Of a DNA stretch of 64,000 bases, positions 34,191 to 43,270 are shown piece by piece. The stretch is from assembly GCA_002071175.1 (NCBI GenBank), contig MWER01000016.1, positions 154,203 to 218,202 on the forward strand, written 5' to 3'. The notes under the pieces were generated by a model. It did not search any database, was not told where the DNA came from, and saw only the letters and a program-made list of their open reading frames with translations. The first letter of the stretch is position 1; the number at the start of each line of letters is the position of its first letter. The position numbers and the translations under genes are program-made. This DNA comes from Bacteroidetes bacterium ADurb.Bin037. Its GTDB lineage: Bacteria > Bacteroidota > Bacteroidia > Bacteroidales > UBA932.

Positions 34191-37022
34191 TCAGAGTGTT
34201 CTTTTGATCTCTACTATGGTGTAGGATTCAATGATGTCTCCCACTTTGATGTCATTGTAGCCGTCTATGCTCAATCCGCAGTCATAACCGGCTTGCACTT
34301 CCTTCACATCTTCCTTGAAACGCTTGAGGGATCCCAGTACTCCTGTATATATAACGATCCCGTCGCGTATGATCCTGACCTTTGCATTGCGAATGATCTT
34401 GCCTTCCTTGACCATACAACCAGCGATCGTTCCGATCTTGGAGATCTTGAAGATCTCGCGTACTTCCACGGTAGAGGTTACCTCTTCCTTTTCCACAGGG
34501 GCAAGCATACCTTCTATACCCTTCTTGACATCTTCAATTGCGTCGTAGATGACCGAGTAGAGACGTATCTCTATCTCTTCCTTTTCTGCCAGTTTTCTGG
34601 AAGAGACCGAGGGACGCACCTGGAACCCTATGATAATGGCATTGGAAGCACTGGCGAGCAGGACATCCGATTCGGAGATGCCCCCCACGGCTTTATGGAT
34701 CACATTGACCTGTACTTCTTCCGTTGAAAGTTTGATCAGTGAATCGGAGAGCGCTTCTATAGAACCGTCTACATCAGCTTTGACAATAATGTTAAGTTCC
34801 TGGAAGTTCCCGACTGCGATACGTCTTCCGATTTCTTCGAGGGTAATGTGTTTCTGTGTTTTGATCCCTTGTATACGAATAAGCTGTTCTCTTTTGGCGG
34901 CCACTTCGCGGGCTTCTTTTTCGTCTTCCATTACAATAAAGACTTCCCCGGCTGCGGGGGCTCCATTCAAACCCAGTACGGAAGCCGGGGTAGAAGGACC
35001 GGCCTTCGTTATCCTCTGTCCTCTTTCATTGAACATTGCCCTGACTTTCCCCGTGCAGCAACCGCTCAGCAAAACATCTCCCAGGCGCAGGGTGCCGTTC
35101 TGTACCAGAATGGTAGCTAGGTATCCACGTCCCTTGTCAAGTGAGGATTCGATCACGGTCCCCGTTGCGTTTTTCTTGGGATTGGCCTTCAGTTCCAGCA
35201 TATCTGCCTCTAACAGAATTTTTTCCAGTAGCTTGTCTATATTGATCCCTTTTTTTGCCGAAATTTCTTGACATTGGTGCTTCCCTCCCCAGTCTTCTAC
35301 CAATATGTTCATATTGGCAAGTTGTTCACGGATCTTATCGGGGTTCGCACTTTGTTTGTCAATCTTGTTTATGGCAAAGATCGTGGGAACTCCGGCCGCG
35401 GAAGCATGGTTTATCGCTTCAACGGTCTGGGGCATAATAGCGTCGTCAGCAGCGATGATGATGATGGCCATATCGGTAACCTTTGCACCGCGGGCTCTCA
35501 TGGCTGTAAAGGCTTCGTGCCCTGGTGTATCCAGGAATGTGATCAGGCGGCCGTTGTCCAGACGTACGCTGTATGCTCCTATATGTTGTGTGATACCTCC
35601 TGCCTCTCCAGCTATCACGTTGGCATCCCTGATATAGTCGAGCAAAGATGTCTTTCCATGGTCAACGTGTCCCATTACGGTCACAATAGGAGGCCTTTCG
35701 GTCAGATCCTTGGGATCATCTTCTTCTTCCTGTATTGAATCGTGAATTTCTGCGGTTACGAACTCAACCTGGTATCCGAATTCTTCGGCTACCAAAACCA
35801 AGGCTTCTGCATCAAGGCGTTGGTTAATGGAAACCATCAGCCCCAGGTTCATACAAGCATCAATAACATTAACGACAGGTAAATTCATCAGGGTGGCCAA
35901 TTCGTTCACCGTAACGAACTCAGTTACCTTCAACAAGGTGCTTTCCATTTCCCTGCGTTCCTGTTCTTCGGCCATTCGTTGACTGACGATTTCACGTTTT
36001 TCACGACGGTATCGCGATCCTTTTGTCTTGCCCTTGCCTTCGGTCATCCGGGCGTACGTTTCCTTGATCTGCTTCTGGATAAGATCTTCGTCAACTTCTG
36101 CACGAATGGGTTTGAACCGTTCCTTTCCGCGTCCCCTGGTCCGGGTTGCAGTATCACTCCGTTTAGACGTTACTTTGTTTACATCGACCCGTTCCCTGTG
36201 GGGTTTCTGAATACGTTCACGTTTTCCTTTTTGCTTGTCGGTCTTTACTTTTTCTTTATCTTCAGCCGGTTTTTTTCTATCAAACTGTGAGAGATCGATC
36301 TGTCCGGTGATCTTTGGACCGGTCAGTTTTTCAAATTCCGTTTCTATATGAACAGGTTCTTCTGCTTTCGGCTGTACAATTGGAGTCGGTTCAGGCACAG
36401 CGGCTTGTCTCTTTTCTTTTTTTTGTTTTGGTTCCGGATGAAGTTCGGGTGCAGGGATTTCCTCTTCTGTTTTTTTAACCTTGGGTTTTTTAGGTAGAGC
36501 TGCAGGTTTTTCTTCTTTTACGGATACTTTCGAGGTTGCCGGTTTCTTTTCCTTGGGCTTTTCAAGTTTTTCCAGGTCAATCTTTCCGAGTACAGTAGGG
36601 CTCTTTTCCGGTGCGGGCTGCGTTTTTTCAGTTTTGGCAACAGGTGCCTTTTCTGGTTTTTCTTCCGTTATTTGCCGGACAACAGGTTCCGGTTCTGTGA
36701 CTGGTTCAGGCCTGACAACAGCTTGTGGTGCAGGAGCCGGTTCGGGTTCCGGTTCCGGTTTGACTTTGGATACAGGGGGAACAGGAGCTTCTTCCTGAGC
36801 GATGTCTTTCACCTTCAGAATAATCTTTTTGGATTGTTCCTTGAGCTGCAGTTCCTTGTAGAACTCCTTTTCCACAAGATCATAGGCTTCCTGGGAGATC
36901 TTACTGTTTGGAGAAGGATCCACCTCAATTCCCTTCTTCTTCAAAAAATCAGTAAGGGTACCAATCCCGATGTTAAATTCCTTGACTACTTTACTGATCC
37001 GAATACTTTGTTTTTCCGACAT
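34191..37022 (-). CDS. infB: Translation initiation factor IF-2
   Basis: A 943-residue GTPase that loads initiator tRNA on the 30S subunit. An IF2_N domain (about 5-55) precedes a long Lys/Glu/Pro-rich linker (about 60-330). After a second IF2_N domain, the GTPase has [33 protein letters not shown] and NKIDK. Domains II, III and the C-terminal fMet-tRNA domain follow. It lies 9 bp after nusA, forming the classic nusA-infB pair; the initiator tRNA gene itself is also in this window (60343). Confidence 0.98.
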   Translation of the reverse strand: MSEKQSIRISKVVKEFNIGIGTLTDFLKKKGIEVDPSPNSKISQEAYDLVEKEFYKELQLKEQSKKIILKVKDIAQEEAPVPPVSKVKPEPEPEPAPAPQAVVRPEPVTEPEPVVRQITEEKPEKAPVAKTEKTQPAPEKSPTVLGKIDLEKLEKPKEKKPATSKVSVKEEKPAALPKKPKVKKTEEEIPAPELHPEPKQKKEKRQAAVPEPTPIVQPKAEEPVHIETEFEKLTGPKITGQIDLSQFDRKKPAEDKEKVKTDKQKGKRERIQKPHRERVDVNKVTSKRSDTATRTRGRGKERFKPIRAEVDEDLIQKQIKETYARMTEGKGKTKGSRYRREKREIVSQRMAEEQERREMESTLLKVTEFVTVNELATLMNLPVVNVIDACMNLGLMVSINQRLDAEALVLVAEEFGYQVEFVTAEIHDSIQEEEDDPKDLTERPPIVTVMGHVDHGKTSLLDYIRDANVIAGEAGGITQHIGAYSVRLDNGRLITFLDTPGHEAFTAMRARGAKVTDMAIIIIAADDAIMPQTVEAINHASAAGVPTIFAINKIDKQSANPDKIREQLANMNILVEDWGGKHQCQEISAKKGINIDKLLEKILLEADMLELKANPKKNATGTVIESSLDKGRGYLATILVQNGTLRLGDVLLSGCCTGKVRAMFNERGQRITKAGPSTPASVLGLNGAPAAGEVFIVMEDEKEAREVAAKREQLIRIQGIKTQKHITLEEIGRRIAVGNFQELNIIVKADVDGSIEALSDSLIKLSTEEVQVNVIHKAVGGISESDVLLASASNAIIIGFQVRPSVSSRKLAEKEEIEIRLYSVIYDAIEDVKKGIEGMLAPVEKEEVTSTVEVREIFKISKIGTIAGCMVKEGKIIRNAKVRIIRDGIVIYTGVLGSLKRFKEDVKEVQAGYDCGLSIDGYNDIKVGDIIESYTIVEIKRTL

Positions 37023-37031
37023 ATATTCTCC

Positions 37032-38276
37032 TTATTCTATTGTATCGTTTTCAAATTCCGCCCTAAGGATACGGATTACTTCCGCAACTGTTTCCTCTTC
37101 CAGATCGGCCCGTTTGATCAATTCGGGGATCGGGATCGCCAAAACGCTTTTCGCCGTGTCACACCCTATCTGTTTGAGTGTTTCAATGATCCACTCGTCG
37201 ATTTCGTCTTTGAATTCATCCAGCAATACATCCTCTTCGTCTTCGTCAACTTCGCGGAAGACGTCAATTTCATATCCGATAAGCATGCCTGCCAGTTTGA
37301 TGTTGGAACCTCCTTTACCGATGGCAAGAGAAACCTCGTTAGGTTTCAGGTAAACACCCACACGTTTTTCTTCTTCGTTGATCTTAATGGAAGAGATCTT
37401 GGCGGGGCTCAAAGCCCGTTGTATCAGAAGCTGGGGATTTGTGGTCCAGTTGATAATATCAATGTTCTCATTTCTCAGTTCCCTGACAATGCCATGTATC
37501 CGGGATCCTTTAACCCCTACACATGCACCCACCGGATCTATGCGGTCATCATAGGATTCTACGGCGACTTTGGCACGTTCGCCCGGTATACGCACGATCT
37601 TTTTTATGGTGATCAACCCATCATAGATCTCGGGCACATCCTGTTCAAAGAGCTTTTCCAGGAAATTTGGGGAAGTACGGGAAAGGGTGATTATAGGGGT
37701 GTTGTTCTTCATTTCAACACTTAGTATTACGGCGCGAACCGTGTCGCCCTTGCGGAAATAATCACTGGGGATCTGTTCCGACTTGGGTAAGAGCAGTTCG
37801 TTCCCTTCCTCATCCAGCACAAGTACTTCTTTTTTCCAAACCTGATAGACTTCTCCGACAAGAATATCACCTATTCGTTCCTTGTATTTTGCATATAGGT
37901 TGGCTTTTTCAATATCCATGATCCTGCCTGCCAGATTTTGTCTGAGGGTAAGTATACCCCTGCGTCCGAATTCAGAAAGATTTACCTTTTCCGCATAAGA
38001 CTCGCCAACTTCAAAGGAATCATCGATCTTGGATACTTCTTTCAAGGAGATCTGCGTGCTGGGATCTTCAACCACATCGACTACCTCCCTGTTTCTCCAG
38101 ATCTCAAAGTCTCCTTTATCGATGTTGATAGTGATGTCAAAGTCAGCTGTTGCTCCATACATTTTGACAAGCTGGGAACGGAAAACATCTTCCAGAACGC
38201 TCATCATTGTAGGACGGTCAATGTTTTTTAATTCCTTGAATTCTGCAAATGTGCTGATCAGATTTAAACCTTCCAT
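37032..38276 (-). CDS. nusA: Transcription termination/antitermination protein NusA
   Basis: A 414-residue NusA with an N-terminal RNA-polymerase-binding domain (about 1-125), S1 domain (about 135-200, ILVGEVYQVWKKEVLVLDEEG) and two KH domains (about 230-350, GACVGVKGSRIHGIVREL and LAIGKGGSNIKLAGML). The Bacteroidetes form lacks the long AR repeats and ends with an acidic region. I chose the start at 38276 (MEGLNLISTFAEFKELKN); a longer frame runs through the leader hairpin and lacks conservation. The usual upstream neighbour rimP is absent. Confidence 0.96.
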   Translation of the reverse strand: MEGLNLISTFAEFKELKNIDRPTMMSVLEDVFRSQLVKMYGATADFDITINIDKGDFEIWRNREVVDVVEDPSTQISLKEVSKIDDSFEVGESYAEKVNLSEFGRRGILTLRQNLAGRIMDIEKANLYAKYKERIGDILVGEVYQVWKKEVLVLDEEGNELLLPKSEQIPSDYFRKGDTVRAVILSVEMKNNTPIITLSRTSPNFLEKLFEQDVPEIYDGLITIKKIVRIPGERAKVAVESYDDRIDPVGACVGVKGSRIHGIVRELRNENIDIINWTTNPQLLIQRALSPAKISSIKINEEEKRVGVYLKPNEVSLAIGKGGSNIKLAGMLIGYEIDVFREVDEDEEDVLLDEFKDEIDEWIIETLKQIGCDTAKSVLAIPIPELIKRADLEEETVAEVIRILRAEFENDTIE

Positions 38277-38298
38277 TTCGGATAATCTTTTATTTGTA

Positions 38299-38324
38299 AT
38301 AAAAAAGAGGACTAAGGTCCTCTT
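38299..38324 (-). terminator. Terminator-like hairpin in the nusA leader (putative attenuator)
   Basis: On the minus strand AAGAGGAC pairs perfectly with GTCCTCTT around CTTA, followed directly by TTTTTTATTA. There is no T-run on the plus-strand side, so it works only in the nusA direction. It lies between the nusA promoter (start site near 38340) and the ATG at 38276, so it would stop transcription before nusA unless read through. Confidence 0.7.
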
Positions 38325-38345
38325 CCACATGTTCCTAATCGGGTG

Positions 38346-38377
38346 CAAATGTAATTATTTTACTGATTCCTAACAAA
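38346..38377 (-). promoter_or_regulatory. Promoter of nusA-infB
   Basis: On the minus strand TTTG (complement of 38374-38377) and TACATTTG (complement of 38346-38353) are 20 bp apart, matching the Bacteroidetes consensus. The -33 box is half of the 12-bp palindrome CAAATATATTTG (38374-38385), whose other half gives TATATTTG on the plus strand toward lpxD. Confidence 0.75.
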
Positions 38378-38446
38378 TATATTTGGGAATTTGCATTATT
38401 AAACAAATGGAACGAAATTTGTCGGACTTCTAAATATACTTCAATT

Positions 38447-39436
38447 ATGGAACTGACAGCTGAAATTATTGCTGGTCACCTGCAGGGTGAAGTGGTGGGT
38501 GATCCCAATGTTGTAATTACCGGGGTAGCCCGCATAGAGCAAAGCAAGCCCGGAATGGCCTGTTTTCTTGCCAATCCTAAATATGAGAAATTCCTGTATG
38601 CGACAAAAGCATCAGTCGTACTGGTAAATAGGGATTTTGTCCCCTCCGGTGAAGTCCGTGCAACATTGATAAAGGTTGACAACGCATATGAAGCCGTTGC
38701 CGTATTGCTCGGATTGTTTTCTTCTGAAAAAAAGAAGAAAGGTTGGGAATTTCCTTACAGCATTGCCCGTAAGGCATCAATCGGCCGGAAAGTCTACATT
38801 GGGGCCCACAGTTATGTTGGAAAGCGTGCACGTATAGGGAACGGGGCGCAGATTTATCCCCAGGTTTATATAGGGGAAAATGTCAGGATTGGGGCAGGGA
38901 CCATTCTTTATCCGGGGGTAAAGGTCTATGACGATTGCATAATTGGAGAAAACTGTATCATACATGCCAATGCGGTGATCGGTTCCGACGGATTCGGATT
39001 TGCTCCTGCTCCCGACGGTTCTTACCGGAAGATCCCTCATACAGGCAATGTGGTCATAGAGGACAATGTAGAGATAGGGGCCAACACTGTAATAGACAGG
39101 GCTACGATGGGATCTACCATAATCCGGCGTGGCGTAAAACTGGATAACCTGATACAGATTGCCCATAATGTAGAAGTTGGGGAAAATACGGTGATGGCTG
39201 CGCAAAGCGGCATAGCCGGTTCTACCCGTTTGGGAGCCCATTGTATGGTAGGGGGGCAGGCAGGATTTATAGGTCATTTGACCATTGCTGCCCGAACACA
39301 GATTGGGGCCAAATCGGGAGTCATAAGTTCCGTAAAGGAGGAAGGAAGCGCCCTTATGGGAATACCCGCAATTGATCATTCGCAGTATATGAGGGCCTAT
39401 GCTCTCTTCAAAAAATCAGGAAAAAAAGATAAATGA
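38447..39436 (+). CDS. lpxD: UDP-3-O-(3-hydroxyacyl)glucosamine N-acyltransferase
   Basis: A 329-residue lipid A enzyme that adds the second hydroxyacyl chain. The N-terminal uridine-binding domain (about 1-100) precedes a left-handed beta helix of hexapeptide repeats ([20 protein letters not shown] and on). The catalytic His is in [11 protein letters not shown], and [13 protein letters not shown] is conserved. The helical tail is short. It begins lpxD-lpxC-lpxA-wbqC; its stop overlaps the lpxC start (ATGA). Confidence 0.97.
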   Translation: MELTAEIIAGHLQGEVVGDPNVVITGVARIEQSKPGMACFLANPKYEKFLYATKASVVLVNRDFVPSGEVRATLIKVDNAYEAVAVLLGLFSSEKKKKGWEFPYSIARKASIGRKVYIGAHSYVGKRARIGNGAQIYPQVYIGENVRIGAGTILYPGVKVYDDCIIGENCIIHANAVIGSDGFGFAPAPDGSYRKIPHTGNVVIEDNVEIGANTVIDRATMGSTIIRRGVKLDNLIQIAHNVEVGENTVMAAQSGIAGSTRLGAHCMVGGQAGFIGHLTIAARTQIGAKSGVISSVKEEGSALMGIPAIDHSQYMRAYALFKKSGKKDK

Positions 39437-40338
39437 AACAGCAAACGATATCTGATAAGATCTCATTTACAGGAGTAGGTTTGCATACGGGCGCCGATGT
39501 TGAAATGACGCTTTGTCCTGCGTCTGAAGGATATGGGATACGTTTTCAGCGGACGGATATTCCGGGTCAACCCATTGTGGAAGCAGTCTCGGATCACATC
39601 GTTAATACGGACAGAAGTACCGTCTTGCAGCAGGACGGCGTAAGAATAAGCACTACTGAACATTTATTGGCAGCCTTTTTTGGAATGGGCATTGACAATG
39701 TGCTTGTTAAGTTGGAGGGCCCGGAGGTCCCCATTTTGGATGGAAGTGCTCTTCCTTTCACTCTGGCTATTAGGGAGATCGGCACTTTGGAACAGGATGC
39801 GCTCAGGGAATATTTTAATCTGAAAGAGCCGGTCAGGTTTTTTGATCCGGTGACAGGAACGGATATAGAAGCCATTCCGGCAGACACGTTCACGGCGCGG
39901 GTGATCATAGATTTCAATTCACAGGTAATCGGTCGTCAGGAATTTACCTATTCCCGGGAAGTGGATTTTTTGGAAGATATTTCCGGCAGCCGGACATTTG
40001 TTTTTCTGCATGAAATACTCTTTCTTTTCAAGAATGGATTAATCAAGGGAGGAAACCTCAATAACGCCCTGGTCATAGCAGAAAAGGATATTGACCGGGA
40101 AGACATGGATTTGTTACGCCATATATTCAACAAACCTGATGTAAAACTGAAGAAGGGATATTTGGGCGATTCGGGACCGCGTTTTCCTAACGAATGTGCC
40201 AGGCACAAGACGATAGATCTGTTAGGGGATCTCATGCTGGTTGGAAAACGTTTCAATGCCAGTATAACCGCATATAAACCGGGACATACGGCCAACACGG
40301 CTATAGCCCGGATGATAAGAAATCAATTGAAAAAATAA
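39433..40338 (+). CDS. lpxC: UDP-3-O-acyl-N-acetylglucosamine deacetylase, stand-alone form
   Basis: A 301-residue zinc deacetylase that commits UDP-GlcNAc to lipid A synthesis. Zinc ligands are His in [12 protein letters not shown] and His/Asp in [12 protein letters not shown]; the catalytic His is in [23 protein letters not shown] and SRTFVFLHE are further family motifs. In most Bacteroidetes this protein is fused to FabZ (about 460 residues) but here it stops soon after the GHT motif, and lpxA begins one base later. No fabZ-like gene lies nearby. Confidence 0.96.
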   Translation: MKQQTISDKISFTGVGLHTGADVEMTLCPASEGYGIRFQRTDIPGQPIVEAVSDHIVNTDRSTVLQQDGVRISTTEHLLAAFFGMGIDNVLVKLEGPEVPILDGSALPFTLAIREIGTLEQDALREYFNLKEPVRFFDPVTGTDIEAIPADTFTARVIIDFNSQVIGRQEFTYSREVDFLEDISGSRTFVFLHEILFLFKNGLIKGGNLNNALVIAEKDIDREDMDLLRHIFNKPDVKLKKGYLGDSGPRFPNECARHKTIDLLGDLMLVGKRFNASITAYKPGHTANTAIARMIRNQLKK

Positions 40339-40339
40339 T

Positions 40340-41140
40340 ATGTCACAAAAACTCAACGTCATTCATCCAAAAGCCATTCTTGGTAGTGGAGTGGAGGTGG
40401 GTCCTTTTACGACCATTGCAGAACATGTTGAAATTGGAGAAGGTACGACTATAGGACCGAACGTTACCATTATGGATTACGTCCGGATCGGTGCCAATTG
40501 CAAGATCTTTCCGGGTGCCGTTATCGGGGCCATACCCCAGGACCTGAAATATGCAGGAGAAGTATCTTATGTAGAAATTGGCGATAATGTTACAATCCGT
40601 GAATGTGCCACCATTAACCGCGGGACTGCGGCAAGTAATATAGGAATAACCCGGGTAGAGGACAATTGTTTGGTTATGAGCTATGTGCATATTGCACATG
40701 ATTGCCATATAAAAAAGAATGTCATACTTACCTCATACGTGGGACTGGCAGGGGAAACACAAATTGACGAATTCGCGATCATAGGAGGGGCTTCCGCTGC
40801 CCATCAGTTTACCCGCGTTGGATCATATGCCATGATCGCGGGAGGGTCTATGATCAGGAAAGATGTCCCTCCCTATGTGCTGGCAGGGAGGCAGCCTCTC
40901 AGTTACGGGGGGATCAATATCATAGGTCTTCGTCGGTGGGGATTTACTTCGGAGCAAATAGAAAGGATACAGGATGTATACCGTATCATATACCAGGTTG
41001 GACTGAACATCAGCGATGCCTGCCGTAAAGTGGAAGAAGTTTTGGACCCGTCGGAAGAAAGGGAAATAATTCTGTCGTTTATAAGGGCGTCCCGCCGGGG
41101 CATTATCCCTTATAAAGCCAGATCCATTGTTGAAGAATAA
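40340..41140 (+). CDS. lpxA: Acyl-[ACP]-UDP-N-acetylglucosamine O-acyltransferase
   Basis: A 266-residue trimeric enzyme for the first acylation of UDP-GlcNAc. Hexapeptide repeats form a left-handed beta helix (IHPKAILGSGVEVGPFTTI and on). VMSYVHIAHDCHIKKN carries the catalytic His, and GGASAAHQFTRVGSYAMIAGGS is characteristic. A C-terminal helical domain follows (GINIIGLRRWGFTSEQIERI). It lies one base after lpxC and five before the wbqC-like gene. Confidence 0.97.
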   Translation: MSQKLNVIHPKAILGSGVEVGPFTTIAEHVEIGEGTTIGPNVTIMDYVRIGANCKIFPGAVIGAIPQDLKYAGEVSYVEIGDNVTIRECATINRGTAASNIGITRVEDNCLVMSYVHIAHDCHIKKNVILTSYVGLAGETQIDEFAIIGGASAAHQFTRVGSYAMIAGGSMIRKDVPPYVLAGRQPLSYGGINIIGLRRWGFTSEQIERIQDVYRIIYQVGLNISDACRKVEEVLDPSEEREIILSFIRASRRGIIPYKARSIVEE

Positions 41141-41145
41141 AAAGT

Positions 41146-41769
41146 GTGAGAGCAGTCTTTACAACGGCCTATTGGCCGGCGATCGCCTATTTTTCAGTAT
41201 TGTACCCTACAGGTCAATGGGTACTGGAACAGCATGAAACTTTCCAGAAACAGACCCATCGTAACCGGTGTTCCATATACGGGGCCAACGGACCTCAATG
41301 GCTTATCATTCCCGTGGTACGCAAGCATGGAACGAAGACTCCCATACGCGAAGTAATGCTTGACATGTCAAAGGATTGGCAGCGTATACACTGGCTTGCC
41401 ATTGAGTCGGCATATGGATCGTCTCCATACTATGAATACTACAGAGATGAGATCAGGCAGTTCTACGAATTGAAAAAGACCGTGCCGCTTTTCGATTTTA
41501 ATACGGCCATACTCAAATGGTGTCTTGATGTTCTGGAAAGCAATATAACAATCACATTGACAGGATCTTATATTGGGGAGTATGAAGATCATGATTACCG
41601 CAGGCACATGCCTGATTACGATCCGGTTCCGTATTATCAGGTCTTTGCCCGGAAATACGGTTTTATTCCCGGGCAGAGTATACTTGATCTGATCATGAAC
41701 GAAGGGCCTGAGGCCTGGAAAGTCCTAGAAACGGACTCCAAAGGTAAGGGCGATCTTCAATCGCCATAG
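41146..41769 (+). CDS. WbqC-like family protein
   Basis: A 207-residue member of the WbqC family, found in polysaccharide and lipid A loci but of unsettled function. The family start AYWPAIAYFSVL, then QKQTHRNRCSIYGANGPQWLIIPVVR, is diagnostic. The start codon is GTG at 41146, five bases after lpxA. The final 15 codons overlap the convergent OmpP1/FadL-like gene by 45 bp. Confidence 0.85.
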   Translation: MRAVFTTAYWPAIAYFSVLYPTGQWVLEQHETFQKQTHRNRCSIYGANGPQWLIIPVVRKHGTKTPIREVMLDMSKDWQRIHWLAIESAYGSSPYYEYYRDEIRQFYELKKTVPLFDFNTAILKWCLDVLESNITITLTGSYIGEYEDHDYRRHMPDYDPVPYYQVFARKYGFIPGQSILDLIMNEGPEAWKVLETDSKGKGDLQSP

Positions 41770-43233
41770 TGTGTTTAGTCCCGGTGTTTTAGAGTCCCCT
41801 GTATCGTACAGGGAAAATCCCTCCGTTTCCTTAAGCATATAAGATACTCCCAGATCTGCAAAACACCTGTTGGCACGAAGTCCCAATCCGCCGGAAGCTA
41901 CATGCATAGGCTGATAACTTCTCTCGGGAGCTCCGTAATAGCTGTAACCGCCCCGGAGTACGAAGGAGGACAGACGGATCTCGGCTCCGGCCCTCAAGTT
42001 ATGGGCATACAAAAAATTAAATGCATCCGAGCCGTAACGGATCGCTTCATTGTCCTGTTCAAATTCCCATTTATCGTACCGTTTTCCCATTTTCATGGTC
42101 CTGTAATCCACTCCTTCATAATCGATGCTGACTAAGCCGAATTTTCCGAACGTATAAGCAATTCCGGCATTAAATCGCCACGGTGTACGCACGGTATAGG
42201 AGAAGGAACCGACGGGACTTGTTACACTTTCATTGCCTTCCAGGAAACTGGCTGTCATTTGTTCCTGCCATTTGTCGGTAAGGGATGTCCAGGTGGGTGA
42301 AGTGATGCTCAGTCCCAGTCTCAGATTGTTGACGGGAATGGCAATGACCCCCAATTTCATATTGAATCCGATCCCGGTAGTAGTCTGATCGTAGGTATGG
42401 GAAAAACTTGAAAAATGGGTGTCGAACAGTGACGGATCCTGGGATGTCTCAGAGAATTTCTCGTAGGTCCGGTAGTATACATTCCGGAAATTGAGGCTAT
42501 ATCCCACAAAAACACGGTTATTGATATTAGCTCCCATATTCAGGAGATATTCCCCCATATTTCCTCTTGATTCTTTGGTGAAACGCTGGTTCAGAAGTCC
42601 GCCCACGCTGATTTCCTCACCGTTCAGATTTTCCGTAGCAGCTATGTACTGATTGTCTGTTCCCGGAAGCGGGTCCAGCAGGTACGCGTTCCATGCAAGA
42701 ATGGATCTCCATGATGCATTGGAGTCATAAAATGGATTATAGTCGTCCGTACTTTCAAGGTCCGTATATTGAATACCGTCTGTCATGGTCGCAACCGGCG
42801 TAAGCCAGCTTGACTCTGCATCATTGCGGCGAACTGAGGTTCGCAGGGTAAAATCTTGCACTCTGTTGTATCCTGCAGCAAACGAGAGTGATACCGGTCC
42901 GGATGTCTTCCATGAGCCAACATATCCTACACTTGACAATCCGGCCCTTGTATAACGGTCACCGGTCAGATGACCGAAATATTGAACATCGGAAAACTGG
43001 TTTGTCAGTAAAGGTGTTATGGAAAGTTCGGAATAAGGGTATATGGCCGAAGCAGCGGGATTCAACGTAATGGAACCGAAATCGCCACCTAAAGCGGTCA
43101 TCGCATTACCAAGGGCCATGGAACGTGCCGTTCCGTGGTAATCTGTTCTGGAATACCTGAAAGCATCCCATGCATTTTGACCGGACAGTGTAAAAGGGGC
43201 CGCTAAAGCAATCAGTAATAGACACTTTTTCAT
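41725..43233 (-). CDS. OmpP1/FadL-like outer-membrane transport protein
   Basis: A 502-residue predicted outer-membrane barrel with signal peptide (about 1-19, APFTLSGQ). The mature start DAFRYSRTDYHGTARSMALGNAMTALGGDFGS is typical of Bacteroidetes FadL-like barrels (often mislabelled hemin receptor). The tail ends LKIALTFGVRF, a normal outer-membrane barrel end. Its likely role is diffusion of hydrophobic compounds. It lies 37 bp after the Trp/Tyr-rich lipoprotein gene, so the two may form an operon. Confidence 0.85.
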   Translation of the reverse strand: MKKCLLLIALAAPFTLSGQNAWDAFRYSRTDYHGTARSMALGNAMTALGGDFGSITLNPAASAIYPYSELSITPLLTNQFSDVQYFGHLTGDRYTRAGLSSVGYVGSWKTSGPVSLSFAAGYNRVQDFTLRTSVRRNDAESSWLTPVATMTDGIQYTDLESTDDYNPFYDSNASWRSILAWNAYLLDPLPGTDNQYIAATENLNGEEISVGGLLNQRFTKESRGNMGEYLLNMGANINNRVFVGYSLNFRNVYYRTYEKFSETSQDPSLFDTHFSSFSHTYDQTTTGIGFNMKLGVIAIPVNNLRLGLSITSPTWTSLTDKWQEQMTASFLEGNESVTSPVGSFSYTVRTPWRFNAGIAYTFGKFGLVSIDYEGVDYRTMKMGKRYDKWEFEQDNEAIRYGSDAFNFLYAHNLRAGAEIRLSSFVLRGGYSYYGAPERSYQPMHVASGGLGLRANRCFADLGVSYMLKETEGFSLYDTGDSKTPGLNTLWRLKIALTFGVRF

Positions 43234-43270
43234 TTTTTATGGATCAAGAATGTAAAGAATTCATCACATA

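Noticed and set aside
36672..37724. Long open frame (350 codons) on the plus strand across infB and nusA
   Set aside because: It is antisense to two certain core genes, Phe-rich and without any family motif. It arises from the Lys/Glu-rich codons of the IF-2 linker.
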